A program made the translations under genes and the position numbers. The notes below the pieces were generated by a model that did not search any database, was not told the origin of the DNA, and saw nothing but the letters and a program-made list of their open reading frames with translations. From contig NW_021940923.1 of the NCBI RefSeq assembly GCF_004337985.1, forward strand, positions 682,001 to 746,000: a stretch of DNA of 64,000 bases. The letters are read 5' to 3'. The stretch is from Pyricularia pennisetigena (lineage: Eukaryota > Ascomycota > Sordariomycetes > Magnaporthales > Pyriculariaceae). Positions 22,723 through 34,029 of the stretch are shown here, in pieces; the stretch's first letter is position 1, and each line of letters starts with the position of its first letter.

Positions 22723-24662
22723 ATGCCACCGTGCTGGCCTGGGTGGGAATAAAAAAGAATTAAGCAGTTTTAGCTTATAACTCATGATTGATAATATATT
22801 TAACTTGTATTTCTGCCTTTGCTTTGCCTCCCTTTCCTAATTTAGTAATTGGTACCTTGCTATGTCATTCAAAAGCTCCAGCTCTGGTAGTTATTGCACT
22901 CCATAATTCCCGTGGGCCAAGAGCATGTAAAAGTGTTGGTTGTAAAAGTAAATTATACTATAAAGTAAGCAAAATGTTTACAGTCGATGATTCCTTCTTC
23001 AAATCAGTTTGTTACACGAGGATAATACATACACTTGTAAATCATCCAAGGCTCCACAAAATCCCGTTTGTTTTATGACGTAACAGATTTCAAATACCCC
23101 TTGTTTCTTACTTATACAAATAAAACAGATATAAGTAAATATACCTATTTGTTGACCAATCTCGCTTGTTCGTATAAAAGGCAGAATTTCCGATCGTGGA
23201 AGTTTGTGCCAGCTTTCTTCTCTTCATCCGGATCTTTCAATTCTACATTTGAAACGAAATTTTAGAGGGTGGGTGGGTGTTCGTCATGGAGTTACAATAA
23301 TGCAATATATTGTTGTAGGTTGTAAAGGCTCGATGCCTTTAGTTATATAAACCTATTCTTTCTGTGCAACCAAGAAACCTTGGGATATATTCAATCTTGT
23401 ATTCATCTTCTCAGACTTGAGCCGCTGCCCGGTGATTGGTGCAAACTTATTCATTTTATCGGCCCCTTATAGTGCTTTAAAAGACCTGCTTAGCTTGGCT
23501 GATTAGGAAATTAGAGCCATATCTGGAAGCACAGGCTGCAACAACGTATGAGTTAGTATTACGTATTTCAGAATAGTGCTTGTGTCTAAAAACTGGCATG
23601 AATGATTTGAAAACAGCATAAAACGGGTCATCTCTTGCCAAGTTGTTGAAACACTGTCTTTTTCCTCGGAATGTTTGTTCGTGTTTTATCCTGTTGTAGG
23701 ATTCGTTATGGTCAGATACTCGAGGCCAATTGTTTTCCAGCCAAATGCTTCTCATGGACGGATTCCAATTTTGGCAATTGACGGCACGGGGTTTCCGTCT
23801 TTTACTTTTCTTTGTGCCCCACCAATTCCTCGTACACATGTTCATCTCTACAACCACGACTCAAGTCCCGATCGACACATGGCCGACAAGCTGGCTGCGT
23901 CATTTCAACAACATTCGCCTCGTAGGTGATACGATGTACTGGAGCAGCTTCATGCTCAACGACAAGTGGTCTCTTTTTTTTTTTTTTTGCTCATTTCACC
24001 AAAAAAGCGCCATGAACTAAGCACCACCGAGAACATGCGCTCCTCCCGCGGGAACTCGTTCACGTGAGACCATCCCATGTTTTCGAGGTGTTTTCTTTTT
24101 TCTTCACCAGGGTATAGTCGCATGAGTCGAGGTTCTTTATCTGTTCGGCGGGGTTATAGAGTTGTTGAACCCTGATTGGCACCCGGATGAGTGGGGGAGA
24201 AGAAGTAAATTTGGGATGAGCATGGGTTGGAGCCAGAATAAGGTACGGCAAGGACATTAGCAAATGCCGAATTGAAACATTATCAATTCAAGAACTGTCC
24301 ACTGCAGATCGGAGCCAAAGAGCGTGTGCTATAAGGAAACCCCGTGCTTTTTTTTTGTCGGCCACAAAGCTCGGAATTATCAGCAACGTGTCAGAACCCC
24401 AACGGCAATGCAAGGATGTTGCACTGACGGCAATGTCCGGCCGTCGACCGCTTGTAGGCTAAACCTAGGATCACTGACTTGTAGGACGTCGCTAGCTTTC
24501 AGTATCTATAAAGAGAATGGTTTGTGTCCGCCTGTTGAATGAATTCTTGCACTCAATCAAACACAAGATCATGTAATGAACTAGTGCGAACCCCAACTCG
24601 CCTTTAGAATTTTCAAAATTCCAGTTTATTTTCCAGGCATCCGTAAAGCCTTTCTACTGAAT
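22723..24662. other. Intergenic, no gene supported
   Basis: AT-richer sequence. Two overlapping plus-strand frames around 23675-24020 contain protein-like stretches (for example IDTWPTSWLRHFNNIRLVGD) and could be a fragment of a decayed gene, but no start, splice pattern or family could be assigned. Confidence 0.35.
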
Positions 24663-25452
24663 ATGCATTTTATACTTCCCCTTTTGGTAGCCACGCTGGC
24701 TCGCGCGGGTACCATTACTACGCTGTATCCCAGGGAGAATGTCAACGTCGGCGCACCTGCGAATATTGATAATTTTAATGGTGAGTTTTTATATCGAGTG
24801 GTCCGATGTGCCTCTAAAAGGCCAATTGCTTGGAACTGGCAAACCCGTGCAGGATAGATAGTCCATATTGAAGAAACGCGAAACTAATTTCTTTTTTTCT
24901 TTTCTCTCTTTTGAACAAGAGAATGAACCGGTCGCTCCCAGGGCATTAAAGCCTATCATCAAGCGTAGTTTTGATCACGACACCACCTTTCCAAAACAAC
25001 AAAGGCCTTCACAAAAGCCGTCTTTGAGCGATGGCCAATTGGCCGAAGGTCAAAGCAAAACACCATCAGTCGACGCACCAGATAACGTAAACTCGAACCC
25101 AGTAGACGCCGAGGATAATACCATAGGGAAAGCAGCCATAGTCTCCGACGGGTTGGTGGGGGAAAAGTTCGCGCCGGGCAACGCCGCGACGAGGACAAGA
25201 GGAGGCCGGCCCATGCTGGGCGCCTATGGCGGGCACTCCAAAAATGCCGCGCAGAAACGATCTTCGACACGCCCGATGACGGGCTCGCCATTGCCGAACA
25301 ATGGCGCCGCTTGGGGAGTATCAGACGAGCAAGTCGCAAAAGGAAGGGCATTCGTGACAAAAATGAGATCGCAGTGGGGTCAAGAGACCAAACCATACGA
25401 TGATGCGCTTAAAGCTCAACAAGAGGCCATTCGCCAAAAAAGAAGCCAATAA
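24663..25452 (+). CDS. Secreted protein of unknown function, candidate effector
   Basis: Two exons: 24663-24780 and 24920-25452. The intron is 139 bp (donor GTGAGT, acceptor AAG), and the split codon becomes GAG in NFN-ENEPVAP, giving 216 residues. Residues 1 to about 16 form a signal peptide (MHFILPLLVATLARAG). The mature part is hydrophilic, rich in Gln, Lys, Pro and Asn, with no cysteines. It has dibasic sites (KR near IIKRSF and QKRSS) that a Kex2-like protease could cut, and it ends IRQKRSQ. The low-complexity, disordered nature suggests a secreted effector or a processed peptide precursor. No family was recognised. Confidence 0.6.
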
Positions 25453-27021
25453 AAAGACAAGAAAGTCAAGATTTGGTCGCCTTTTCCGCGGTTCTTAGGG
25501 GAGGATAAAAAAAAAAAAGCTGTGGCTCGCGAAAGATGTTCCCCAATCCCACGACTTTGGGTCCGCAAGGCTGAACAAACGCTGACGACGAGGTTTGGGG
25601 ATTTTGACACTTGGACAGATGAGGAGGGTCGCCAGGCCGTGGGGAAAGGTTGACAACATTTTTTTTGCAAGAGTTTGAAACCCAAGGAGGATGCCCAAAG
25701 AGGTTGTTACTGTCTTGCCCTTTACGCAAGGGAGAAAACCGCTGCAAAAGTGATCATCTACGAGATTGACACGCCCGGGTAACAATATATAATACATACC
25801 TATAATCTCCAGCTTGTAATACAAAATGCGTTGCGAATTTACAGCATAGCAACATTTACTGTTGTTTGGCTAGACAGCTCTTGCGTCCATACTTTCATTA
25901 AGCGAGCTGCGTCAAAAGCGAGCTGCCTAATATTTTGCTAACAAGATTGGATTAGGCCGAGACTTTGTATCAAAACTATAACAATCGCAACTCGGCAGGC
26001 TACTGGTTATTATTACTAGCCCTGTCTGGCAATACGAGCTACAGCAAGAGTTTGATTTTCAATCACCACGAATGAAACCTGCCTGCGCACAAAGATGAAC
26101 GGGTGCAATCATCAAGTTCTGCCTTCTGACTCTTTGCAGCTCTGCCAAGAGATCAGCCCAAGTATCGCCTTCAGGGGCCAGCCAGAAAGTGCCAAATGTC
26201 GACAGATGAGCGGAAAAGGAAAGGCGTGGTGAATGCCTAACTACCTAATTTTATTGGAATAAAACGAGTCGTCGCAGTACGCGGGCTATGCCTTCAGATA
26301 CAAAAGAAAATATGTCCGGAGCCGAGTCAGGGTGCGCAAAGTCGGTTTGTATATAATAGAGGATAGCCCAGCTTGAACATCCAGCGCAACAGCACGGCTA
26401 TCTATCTATCCCGTAAGTTTGTGGAGTGCCACTGGCATAACAGCATGTCAATAGCTTGCTACTTCCGAACAGCTTCATTTCACGTGTCTGGATTGACGCT
26501 TAAAACCCACTTTCAGTCGCGCCTCAACTTTGACCGGTTAGATTAAATTGAATTTTACAATCGCAGGCCGACAATTTCTACATGTGAACACAGAAATGAT
26601 AAAAAAGGTACATTCTTGATGCTTAGGCTCGTTTCGCATATCACCCACTCCTTTGCTCCGCTGAATCGTAGCTCTTCCCTTCTGGGCTCAACACGCTTCC
26701 AGCCTTTGACACTACCTCACTTGGGCAGCTCATGGGTGCTTTTGTTCAATGATAGCCTTTTATACAGCTATTGCAACAAGTTACACAAAGCGTGGCCAAC
26801 ACCAAAACCCACAAGGAACCGATACCTTGCCGTCTCGTATGATGTAGTCAGCGCCATCAAGATCCCAGACTCAACCCGACTTTTTTTTTTTTTTTTTTGC
26901 AGTCGTTCTTGTGAGAAATGGATTCCCGAGCCTTGGTGATTTTCTCATGTGATCTTTTCTTTATTGAATCGAGAAGCTTACAGTCAACCGCAGTGGCCCG
27001 ACTGCGTGAGATAGAAAAGAA
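25453..27021. other. Intergenic between two secreted-protein genes
   Basis: No gene supported. Includes T runs near 26880-26898. Short frames on the minus strand at 25416-25824 overlap each other in three frames and look random. Confidence 0.45.
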
Positions 27022-27519
27022 TCAATTGTACCACACCACCAGGTGACCCTGGTTGCCATCCCATTGATCCACCTTGACGTAGCCAGGAGCGGCGTCTTTT
27101 TTCTGTTTTATAGCCCCCTTCACCTTCGCATCCTCCAGGATCGTGCTCCAGCCAAGTTGGCCCGGGTAAAAGTAATGCGTAAGGATCCGGCCACGCTCTC
27201 CCCTTTCCTGGGCGGCCTTCTGTACTTTTCGCATGGCATCCTTTACTTCCTGGCTGCCAACGAAGCCAAAGTCGTACAGGTTTCGGTGTTTGCTTTGACT
27301 ATTACCACGCTTCGAGAGGGCGGGATGGGCAACGGCAGGGCCGACTCCGCCGCGGTGGTGGAAATCGGCGTCCAAGCCGGCGTCGCTGTCTCCTAGTACA
27401 GGGCTCGAGCTGGTGTCGCGGCTGTTGAGGGACGATTCTGCCGACACGCCGAACCCCGTGGTCGGCAGGGCGGAAACGAGCGTCAGGGCGCCAAAGGCTG
27501 CTACGATAAAGTATTTCAT
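27022..27519 (-). CDS. Secreted protein of unknown function, candidate effector
   Basis: One exon, 165 residues from ATG 27519. Signal peptide MKYFIVAAFGALTLVSALP (cut near residue 18). A Ser/Asp/Gly-rich pro-like region runs to about residue 70 and ends HPALSKRGNSQ, where KR could be a Kex2 cleavage site. A basic, ordered C-terminal half follows, with RKVQKAAQERGERGRI, HYFYPGQLGWSTILEDAKV and the terminal GYVKVDQWDGNQGHLVVWYN. There are no cysteines in the mature part. The pro-region plus KR layout suggests a secreted protein activated in the Golgi. I do not recognise the family. A long (TA)n run lies about 80 bp upstream of the start. Confidence 0.65.
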   Translation of the reverse strand: MKYFIVAAFGALTLVSALPTTGFGVSAESSLNSRDTSSSPVLGDSDAGLDADFHHRGGVGPAVAHPALSKRGNSQSKHRNLYDFGFVGSQEVKDAMRKVQKAAQERGERGRILTHYFYPGQLGWSTILEDAKVKGAIKQKKDAAPGYVKVDQWDGNQGHLVVWYN

Positions 27520-27593
27520 TTCGAGTCTTGAGGGTAAAAAGGATGGTGGATGCGTAAAACAACGAATGACTGCTAGGAACGCACTGGCAAAGG

Positions 27594-27597
<4 letters not shown>

Positions 27598-27639
<42 letters not shown>
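27598..27639. repeat. (TA)n microsatellite
   Basis: About 20 uninterrupted TA units, within the presumed promoter of the secreted-protein gene that starts at 27519 on the minus strand. Such runs vary quickly in length between strains. Confidence 0.95.
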
Positions 27640-27642
<3 letters not shown>

Positions 27643-28459
27643 TAAGTAATAATGAAGCTAGTTTAACACTTTTTAATGACATAGCTCGGTTCTATTCAAT
27701 TCGGATCGGCTGTAAAAAAAAAATTTCATGTAGCGATCGGCATTGGAGACATATTTTTAGTACTTGCCAGCAATGCATGCCAATGGGCATTAAAAAGCTG
27801 GGGACGATTGACAACTACCTACTAGTCAGGGGCTAGGATCTGCTTTGAAGCGTAAAATTGAACAATTTATTAAAGCAAGCACATACATTCAATATCAGCT
27901 GGAGCATTCCTCACAGTTGACGAATGCCACCACCCGCGCCCCAAACCAGCCTGCTCGTCTCCGTCAACCACTTGCCCGCCCATTACGAGCCACATGTTTA
28001 CCGAACTAAACCATTCCTCATATAAAAGAACATTCCTGGGCCATCCCGCCTTATGAAGAGCTGAGGTGAAGAATGGGATACCACGGGGATCCCTCGTGCT
28101 GCTGATCAGGTGAATATTGAACTCATTTCTCACAGGCCAAGGGAACGAGAGAGAGGTAGGATCAACAGACCTGATACTCCGGTGCCTTTACTACAAGACA
28201 TCCAGAGGTACCAGAGCAACGAGAAACCTTGATCGGGCACGCAATAGTCGACCTACTCGGGCTGTCACGCTTCTAGACTGGTTCATAATGTACCTTTTAA
28301 CCACGTAAACCGCCGGATTCCTGGTCACCACCCAGATTCCAGAGAGCAATGACGGAAGTGACAAAAAGGTTGCATCGAAGGAGTTCTAGCTGCCCAAAAG
28401 CAATTACTTTAGTTGGTCACTTTCGTCGTTAGCAAAAAAAGAAAATAAAAAAAAAAAAA
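27640..28459. other. Intergenic, no gene seen
   Basis: Short random frames only. Ends in a poly(A) run immediately before the assembly gap. Confidence 0.45.
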
Positions 28460-28889
28460 NNNNNNNNNNNNNNNNNNNNNNNNNNNNNNNNNNNNNNNNN
28501 NNNNNNNNNNNNNNNNNNNNNNNNNNNNNNNNNNNNNNNNNNNNNNNNNNNNNNNNNNNNNNNNNNNNNNNNNNNNNNNNNNNNNNNNNNNNNNNNNNNN
28601 NNNNNNNNNNNNNNNNNNNNNNNNNNNNNNNNNNNNNNNNNNNNNNNNNNNNNNNNNNNNNNNNNNNNNNNNNNNNNNNNNNNNNNNNNNNNNNNNNNNN
28701 NNNNNNNNNNNNNNNNNNNNNNNNNNNNNNNNNNNNNNNNNNNNNNNNNNNNNNNNNNNNNNNNNNNNNNNNNNNNNNNNNNNNNNNNNNNNNNNNNNNN
28801 NNNNNNNNNNNNNNNNNNNNNNNNNNNNNNNNNNNNNNNNNNNNNNNNNNNNNNNNNNNNNNNNNNNNNNNNNNNNNNNNNNNNNNNNN
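28460..28889. other. Assembly gap (430 N)
   Basis: Unknown bases. The left edge is a poly(A) run. Any reading frame spanning the gap is meaningless. Confidence 1.
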
Positions 28890-29959
28890 TTGCGTATTTT
28901 CCCAACTCGTCAGATGCACGATCAACGCGGTTCTTGAAGACGTCTGGCGCCGTTGTTGTATGAGCGTGCAAATATATATGGGAGCGAGTTCGTCACACTG
29001 CAAATCATTGCTGTGGGGAAACTACTCTACTAAAAACATCTACCCTGCTGACTACGTTGATGAGCAACAGTAGAGGTTCTGTGCCCGATACGGGGGGAGA
29101 AAAAAAAAAAAGTCCAGCCTTCAGCATGGGCAAGGCAAGCAAAGTAGACCTTGGGCTTGTGTGAATGCTACTCGCGTCGAACCCCATCCATGAACGAGAC
29201 CCAAGGGATTTTGACAAGGGTCGACGATTTTCAATGCTTTCCATTAATAACCTTCTTTCATGGTCAAGGTATCATGGCAAATGGCCAGTTCCGTCATCTC
29301 ATGTGCGCAAATGGACAAGATTGGATCACTTCCTCGACGTCATTCACAGGCAGTGTCATTCGACTTGCTCTTAGGATATCAGCCGATTTCAAAGTCGATG
29401 GATGCAACCGATAGCTAAACTTTGCCGAACACGATCGGGTCTCCCCCGGATAAAAGGAAAAAAAACTTGCAGGCGTTTCTCTTTTGGCAATGATCCATGT
29501 AAACGCCTTGCGAGTGGTTTCCCCATCTCGCCAAATGGGTGTGGGACTTGCTCCTTGGCAGCCGCTCAAGTGCCCCGTCTGGAAAAGAAGCATGTGTATC
29601 TTTTGTAATGATCGAAAATTACCTAGTAAGGTAGACGGCCTGTAACCCGCCAAGGAAGGTAAAATGCTTCCCAAACACCATGGGCGTCAACCGACGCCCC
29701 AGCTGGGCCAGGAGGTAGGCCACGGTGCCTAGGAGGCAGTGCTTGATAGCCAGGTCTACTGCCATTGGACCAGTTTGTGGGTCTTAGAAATTCGAAGTCG
29801 CAGTCCTTGGCAATCAGGTAGCTTCCTGAAGTTATCCATCCATTCGAGACTGTTTGGGGTCAGCGACTCGGGAGCGATGCTGAGATTCTACCTGAAGCAA
29901 CGCGCTCGGCCTTCATCCATCCACAATGCTGGGTAAATGGGAATCTGATGACAGGCCTT
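28890..29959. other. Intergenic, possibly containing further gene debris
   Basis: No gene supported. Minus-strand frames between 29294 and 29674 may be downstream debris of the remnant at 29960-30540, but no motif is clear. Confidence 0.35.
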
Positions 29960-29962
29960 GGT

Positions 29963-30540
29963 TTAGAAAGAGAAGGTAGTGCGATTTGCGTTCTGAGTTA
30001 CTGAGGCGTCCATGTCAATGAGTCTACGAGCGTCGTGAAAGCATCCATGTCTCAAAGTTAGAGCACGTATTGATTCTGTTGAACAATCAATGTCTGTCCC
30101 ACCAATGTTCTTCTTTGATGTGTTGATGTCCACGCCGAGTGCTAGAATCCAGGCTGGTGTTTCCAAGTGGTCATTGATGACCCCAAGGTGAGTCCTGGAT
30201 CGTGTTCTGATAAGACAGTAGACCAGGTTTTCAGTGCTTCGGCCTTTGGCCTGTCCCCGTAAGAGTCGCTGATGCTTTTGACAGAGAGGAAGTTGCCTGC
30301 GGCTTCCAAAAGCTGCAGCTGATGAGGCTGCCAGCGTCGTCGCAGCTTGCTGTTGCGCTCGAGGGGGAGGTGGTCCTGGGAGATGCTCGCCTTGCTAGTC
30401 GTCAGACTTCTGCCCCTTGTCTCAGTAGCTGGTGAAGCTGTATGTAGCGTGCACCGAGACAGACCGATGTAGACCCAGGAAAGGCCGCGATGCCGATATA
30501 GCTTGGGAAATACCATTCCTCGATGTCCAAGGTCTTCCAT
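29963..30540 (-). pseudogene. Possible ankyrin-like gene remnant
   Basis: Reverse-strand frames carry protein-like text broken by at least one frame change near 30165. The first part includes LQLLEAAGNFLSVKSISDSY. The second includes HLETPAWILALGVDINTS and HGCFHDARRLIDMDASVTQN. The phrases LALGVDIN and ARRLIDMDASV, spaced about 40 residues apart, resemble helix-turn parts of ankyrin repeats (consensus LLxxGADVN). No start codon or complete frame is present. This is a weak call: it could be another helical repeat family. Confidence 0.4.
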
Positions 30541-31042
30541 GGCGGCCGGCTTCCGATCCCACCCTAATTGGCTCCGTAACCGGATATTCTATATTTCGCG
30601 GAGTGATGCCGTCAAGTAACCGGCAGCATGCAGAAGCGACTCCACCAGAAAGAAGTCCAGCCATCTATTCGAACTCCATTATGAGTTCCAGGAATACTGA
30701 TAGCAGGCGCTTCTGTGGGGGCGATCGTTGCGTTCGCAATGCGGCGACAGAGCCCTATCAGGTGCAGCTACATAGTTGTCCTCATCGTCTTGGTTCGTCT
30801 GTGCATATAATCGAGCCTTGATCGAATGAAATTACAGGCACGAATCCCCTGTTTTATTTTCTGATCAAGACACGTAAACATCTCAAGCAAACCCAGGTCA
30901 CAGCTACTCATCTCAAGGGATGGAAGTACACATTTGCCAGTTCCATCACGTGACACGCCCTCGCATGCAGACAAGTCTCAGATGCCGCATTACAATCAGT
31001 CCGATCTTGATCACATTCTTCGCACAGTGTCTGCCTGCAGCC
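30541..31042. other. Intergenic or upstream debris, nothing assignable
   Basis: Short frames on both strands without motifs. Confidence 0.4.
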
Positions 31043-31671
31043 TCAACTGTAATTCATCGCCGGGCCCAACTCGACCTTCTCGGTCCCCTCCACGCCGGGA
31101 ACCCACGCGGCCTTGCTGATGCAAAAGTACTCAGCCGTCGGCCTGAGATCCACCTTGTCCGCGTCCGCGCCGTCCACGCACCCGACCGGCACTATCACGA
31201 AGCCCGGAAACTTGCTGCTGTGGCCCCTGACGGGCGATCCGCAGCGTGCACAAAACGACCGCCCGACCGTGTTTCCCGAGTCGGTCGCCGTGTCAGCGTA
31301 CGTACGCATCATTGACTCTGGGTCGTTGTATTCGATTTTCTGTTTTGGCGGGTGGTGGTGTTTTGTTATTATGTATTTTTTTTTTTTTTGCCCATCTCCC
31401 CCCTATCAAGGTTAGAATGGCGGGACGGAGCGAGCCTCCTGGCTTGGGGCGGTTCTGGGTTAGGGTTGGGAGTGGTGGGACGGTGGGTTGTGGGCAGAGA
31501 GGTCAAGGATAAACTTGCGTCGGCGGTAAAGGTCGCAAACGAGGCCACGACGGACCCGAGTGACTTTTGACAGTTGGTGCAGTAGCACAGGTTGGCCGAC
31601 AGGGCTGGGCCGTGGATCGTAAGCGTGATCTTGCCGCAGAGGCATGAACCGGTGCGGCGCTGCATAGTCAT
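31043..31671 (-). CDS. GFA/CENP-V-type zinc protein (glutathione-dependent formaldehyde-activating family), splice structure unclear
   Basis: Start ATG 31671 (a second ATG lies 6 bases in). Exon 1 gives GSCLCGKITL (Cys10, Cys12) and CYCTNCQKS (Cys31, Cys34). The last exon, 31339-31043, gives KIEYNDPESM, RSFCARCGSPVRG and an ordinary C-terminus. Cys-x-Cys, Cys-x2-Cys and Cys-x2-Cys bind the two zincs of the GFA fold, whose members handle formaldehyde/glutathione adducts or are uncharacterised. The acceptor at 31340 (AAAACAG) is clear, but no donor in 31500-31530 joins in frame; the best (GTTTAT) leaves one surplus base. Either a one-base error exists or the donor is atypical. The intron contains a poly(A)-rich run. 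Gene identity is secure; integrity is not. Confidence 0.75.
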
Positions 31672-32403
31672 TGTCTTTTATTTTTCTTTTGTTTTTTTCT
31701 CCCTTGGCTGCTTCTTGTCGGTCAAACAAACAGCAAAGACGTCGTCCGTAACTGCTCACTTGCGATTCGCGGGTTGCGTTCCTGCTTGTATCACAACAGA
31801 CACAACAGACACAACAGATTCGGGAAGGATCATCTCGAGCTTGACTGTGGGTCTCCCCGCTTAGGTATATATTTACTGCCAATAGGAACAACATGGCGTT
31901 TTGTTGAGGATCTCATTTGTCAGCTTTTCGTACTGTTTGTTACACAGCGCCGGATTTCCTCCCAACCAGATCGGTCCATGAAATGGTTGTGTGGTCGCAC
32001 CCAGGAAACCAGCTCACTGCAATGAGCAATCCAGCTGCATGTTGACGTTGACCTGCTTATTTGATATTTGATGTTGGTGCTACGTTACACACCACCGACG
32101 ATTCGGTGTCCAATGGAACTCTCGAATTGATGCAAAGGCTAAACAAAGACCGTCTGAACTGGATTCAAAGGGTTTAATTGCTTTTCTATTAGATTATAAA
32201 CTGTATATGTGGAATCGCCGGGGCATGCAGGCCAATACCATGCACCCCATCCACTTCGTTTCAAAACGGCCACCCTAGCTACCAAGCTGAGAATAAGCCA
32301 GCTTGAAAGGTGCCCTATACTGCAAGATGCTTCTAGTATTCTCAAACGATCTGAACCACCCCCAAAGACTCTTCGATTAGACAGCCCCCATGTTGACAGA
32401 CGT
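31672..32403. other. Intergenic between the GFA gene and ERG24
   Basis: No gene seen. Contains a short ACAACAGAC-type tandem repeat near 31793-31815. Confidence 0.45.
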
Positions 32404-34029
32404 CTAGTACACGTAGGGGAGGATCTTGTACTTGACAGTCTTCTTGTACTTCTCCCAGTCCTCGCCGTACTTCTCGGAGCAGGCCACATCGTCACGGCCC
32501 TCACGGTGGATGAGAAGGACGGCAAAGTAGACGACGTACAGGTAGGTAAAGAGCATACCCCATCCGCGGGCCGCGCCCTGGATGACCTGACGGCCGTCGA
32601 GCATTGTCACTCCGGCCTCGGCGACGGCGCTGCCGGCGGGCAGAATTATGTAGCCAGCGATACCGGTCGGCAAGCTAAAGGGTGACGCCTGCATCCAATC
32701 GCCAAAGTAGTTGATGTGGCGAGACATGCCCCACCAGCCACCGGTCAGCAGGCGAGTGCCGCGCTTGGTCTGGATGTATGACAGGTTGCGGACGCTGGGG
32801 TGGTTGGGGTCCCTGCGGAAGAGGTTCTTTTGCGTGTTGGAGGCACGGAAGATGTACAGGCCGGTGGCGAATATGGCGCTGACGATGACCAGGCCAAAGG
32901 GGCCGAGCGAGACAGGGTGCGTGGACAGGTAGCGGGTCTGCGTGGAATATAGGAAGGGCACCCAGGCGATGTCGCCAAACGTAAGCATAAAGCCCAGTCC
33001 GTCGGTGGTAATGTCCATCATGGTCAAGATGCCCGTCTCCATGTACTGGCCCTCGAGGACGTAGTAGGCCTGCACAGCTGTCGTAAACAAGATGCTGTCG
33101 GAAAGGTAACCGTAGTTGCGGTACTGCTTGGCAACGTTGGCGCAGTTGAGCAGGATCCAGCCCGTGAGGCCGGGACGCATTTCGAGGAAGGTCTTGACAT
33201 CGATCTCGCCGAAGAAGGGCAACGTGATGCGGGGGTTAAGCTCACGGCCGATGTAAAAGTCATAGATGAAGCTACCGGTGTGACCACCCTGAGCAAGCTC
33301 ACGCATTTCAGGGTTGCCAGGCTTGACCGAGAAGCTCTTTGCATAGACCCAAATGGAGATGGCATAAGCCAGGAGGATGTTGGTCGTCAATAGTTGCAGG
33401 TAGTTGTCGGTCATGAACCTCCAAACAACAAAGTCGGCACCCTGGAGGTAAGTCCCGAATGCGCAGGCAATGAGTTGAACGACAGAGGCGTTAAAGGCTG
33501 TGGGCGGGGCAAAGTTAGCAAGCAAGACGGTACATTGGTTGACGCGTATGGCGCAGCATTGTGCATAGGTGTGCGACTCGTTCGTACCATTGAATCGGTA
33601 CTTGAGGGGACGACCCGACTCCCTCAGCTTGGTACCGAGCACCTCCTCGGCCGGCATGACACGGTGAAGGACGAGGCTCAAAAAGTAGTAGGCAAAGACC
33701 CAAAAGGTAACCTCCCAGCTAACGAAGCCACGCACGCCATTCTCGGGCCACGGAATCTCGGACTTGAGCTTGGCCCACGTGAGGTCGCGGGGACTCAGCA
33801 GCGCCGGCGCCGGGCAGCCCGAGACGTCATTGCAGCCAAAATACAAGGTCCACAGGAGAACGGGCAGACCAAAGACGATCCCCGTGGCACCGGGACTGTT
33901 GAAACGTCAGCAGGCAGCACTGGTAAATCGGGGGGGCGATTGATCGATTCAATCGATTTACTGCCGTCGCAGTTTCGGGTGCACTTACGGTCCAAAGAAC
34001 TCGTACTTGGTTCTGACTGCTAAAGCCAT
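32404..34029 (-). CDS. ERG24: Delta(14)-sterol reductase (ERG24)
   Basis: Three exons: 34029-33989, 33895-33588 and 33497-32404. Introns are 93 bp (33896-33988, GTAAGT...CAG) and 90 bp (33498-33587, GTACGA, branch GCTAAC, acceptor CAG). The 480-residue protein reduces the C14-C15 double bond made by CYP51 in ergosterol synthesis, with NADPH, in the endoplasmic reticulum membrane; morpholine fungicides act on it. The family is seen from KYEFFGPPGATGIVFGLPVL at the N-terminus, several membrane helices, LNPRITLPFFGEIDVKTFLE, and the sterol reductase signature in GGWWGMSRHINYFGDW. The terminal VKYKILPYVY is typical. The second intron has a length divisible by three and no stop, so its retention would add 30 residues. 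Confidence 0.95.

Noticed and set aside
21873..22763. 296-codon frame overlapping the Ala/Pro-rich secreted protein
   Set aside because: Out-of-frame shadow, Arg/Gln/His-rich.
28404..29003. Minus-strand frames of about 180-200 codons
   Set aside because: They exist only because the assembly gap is translated as X.
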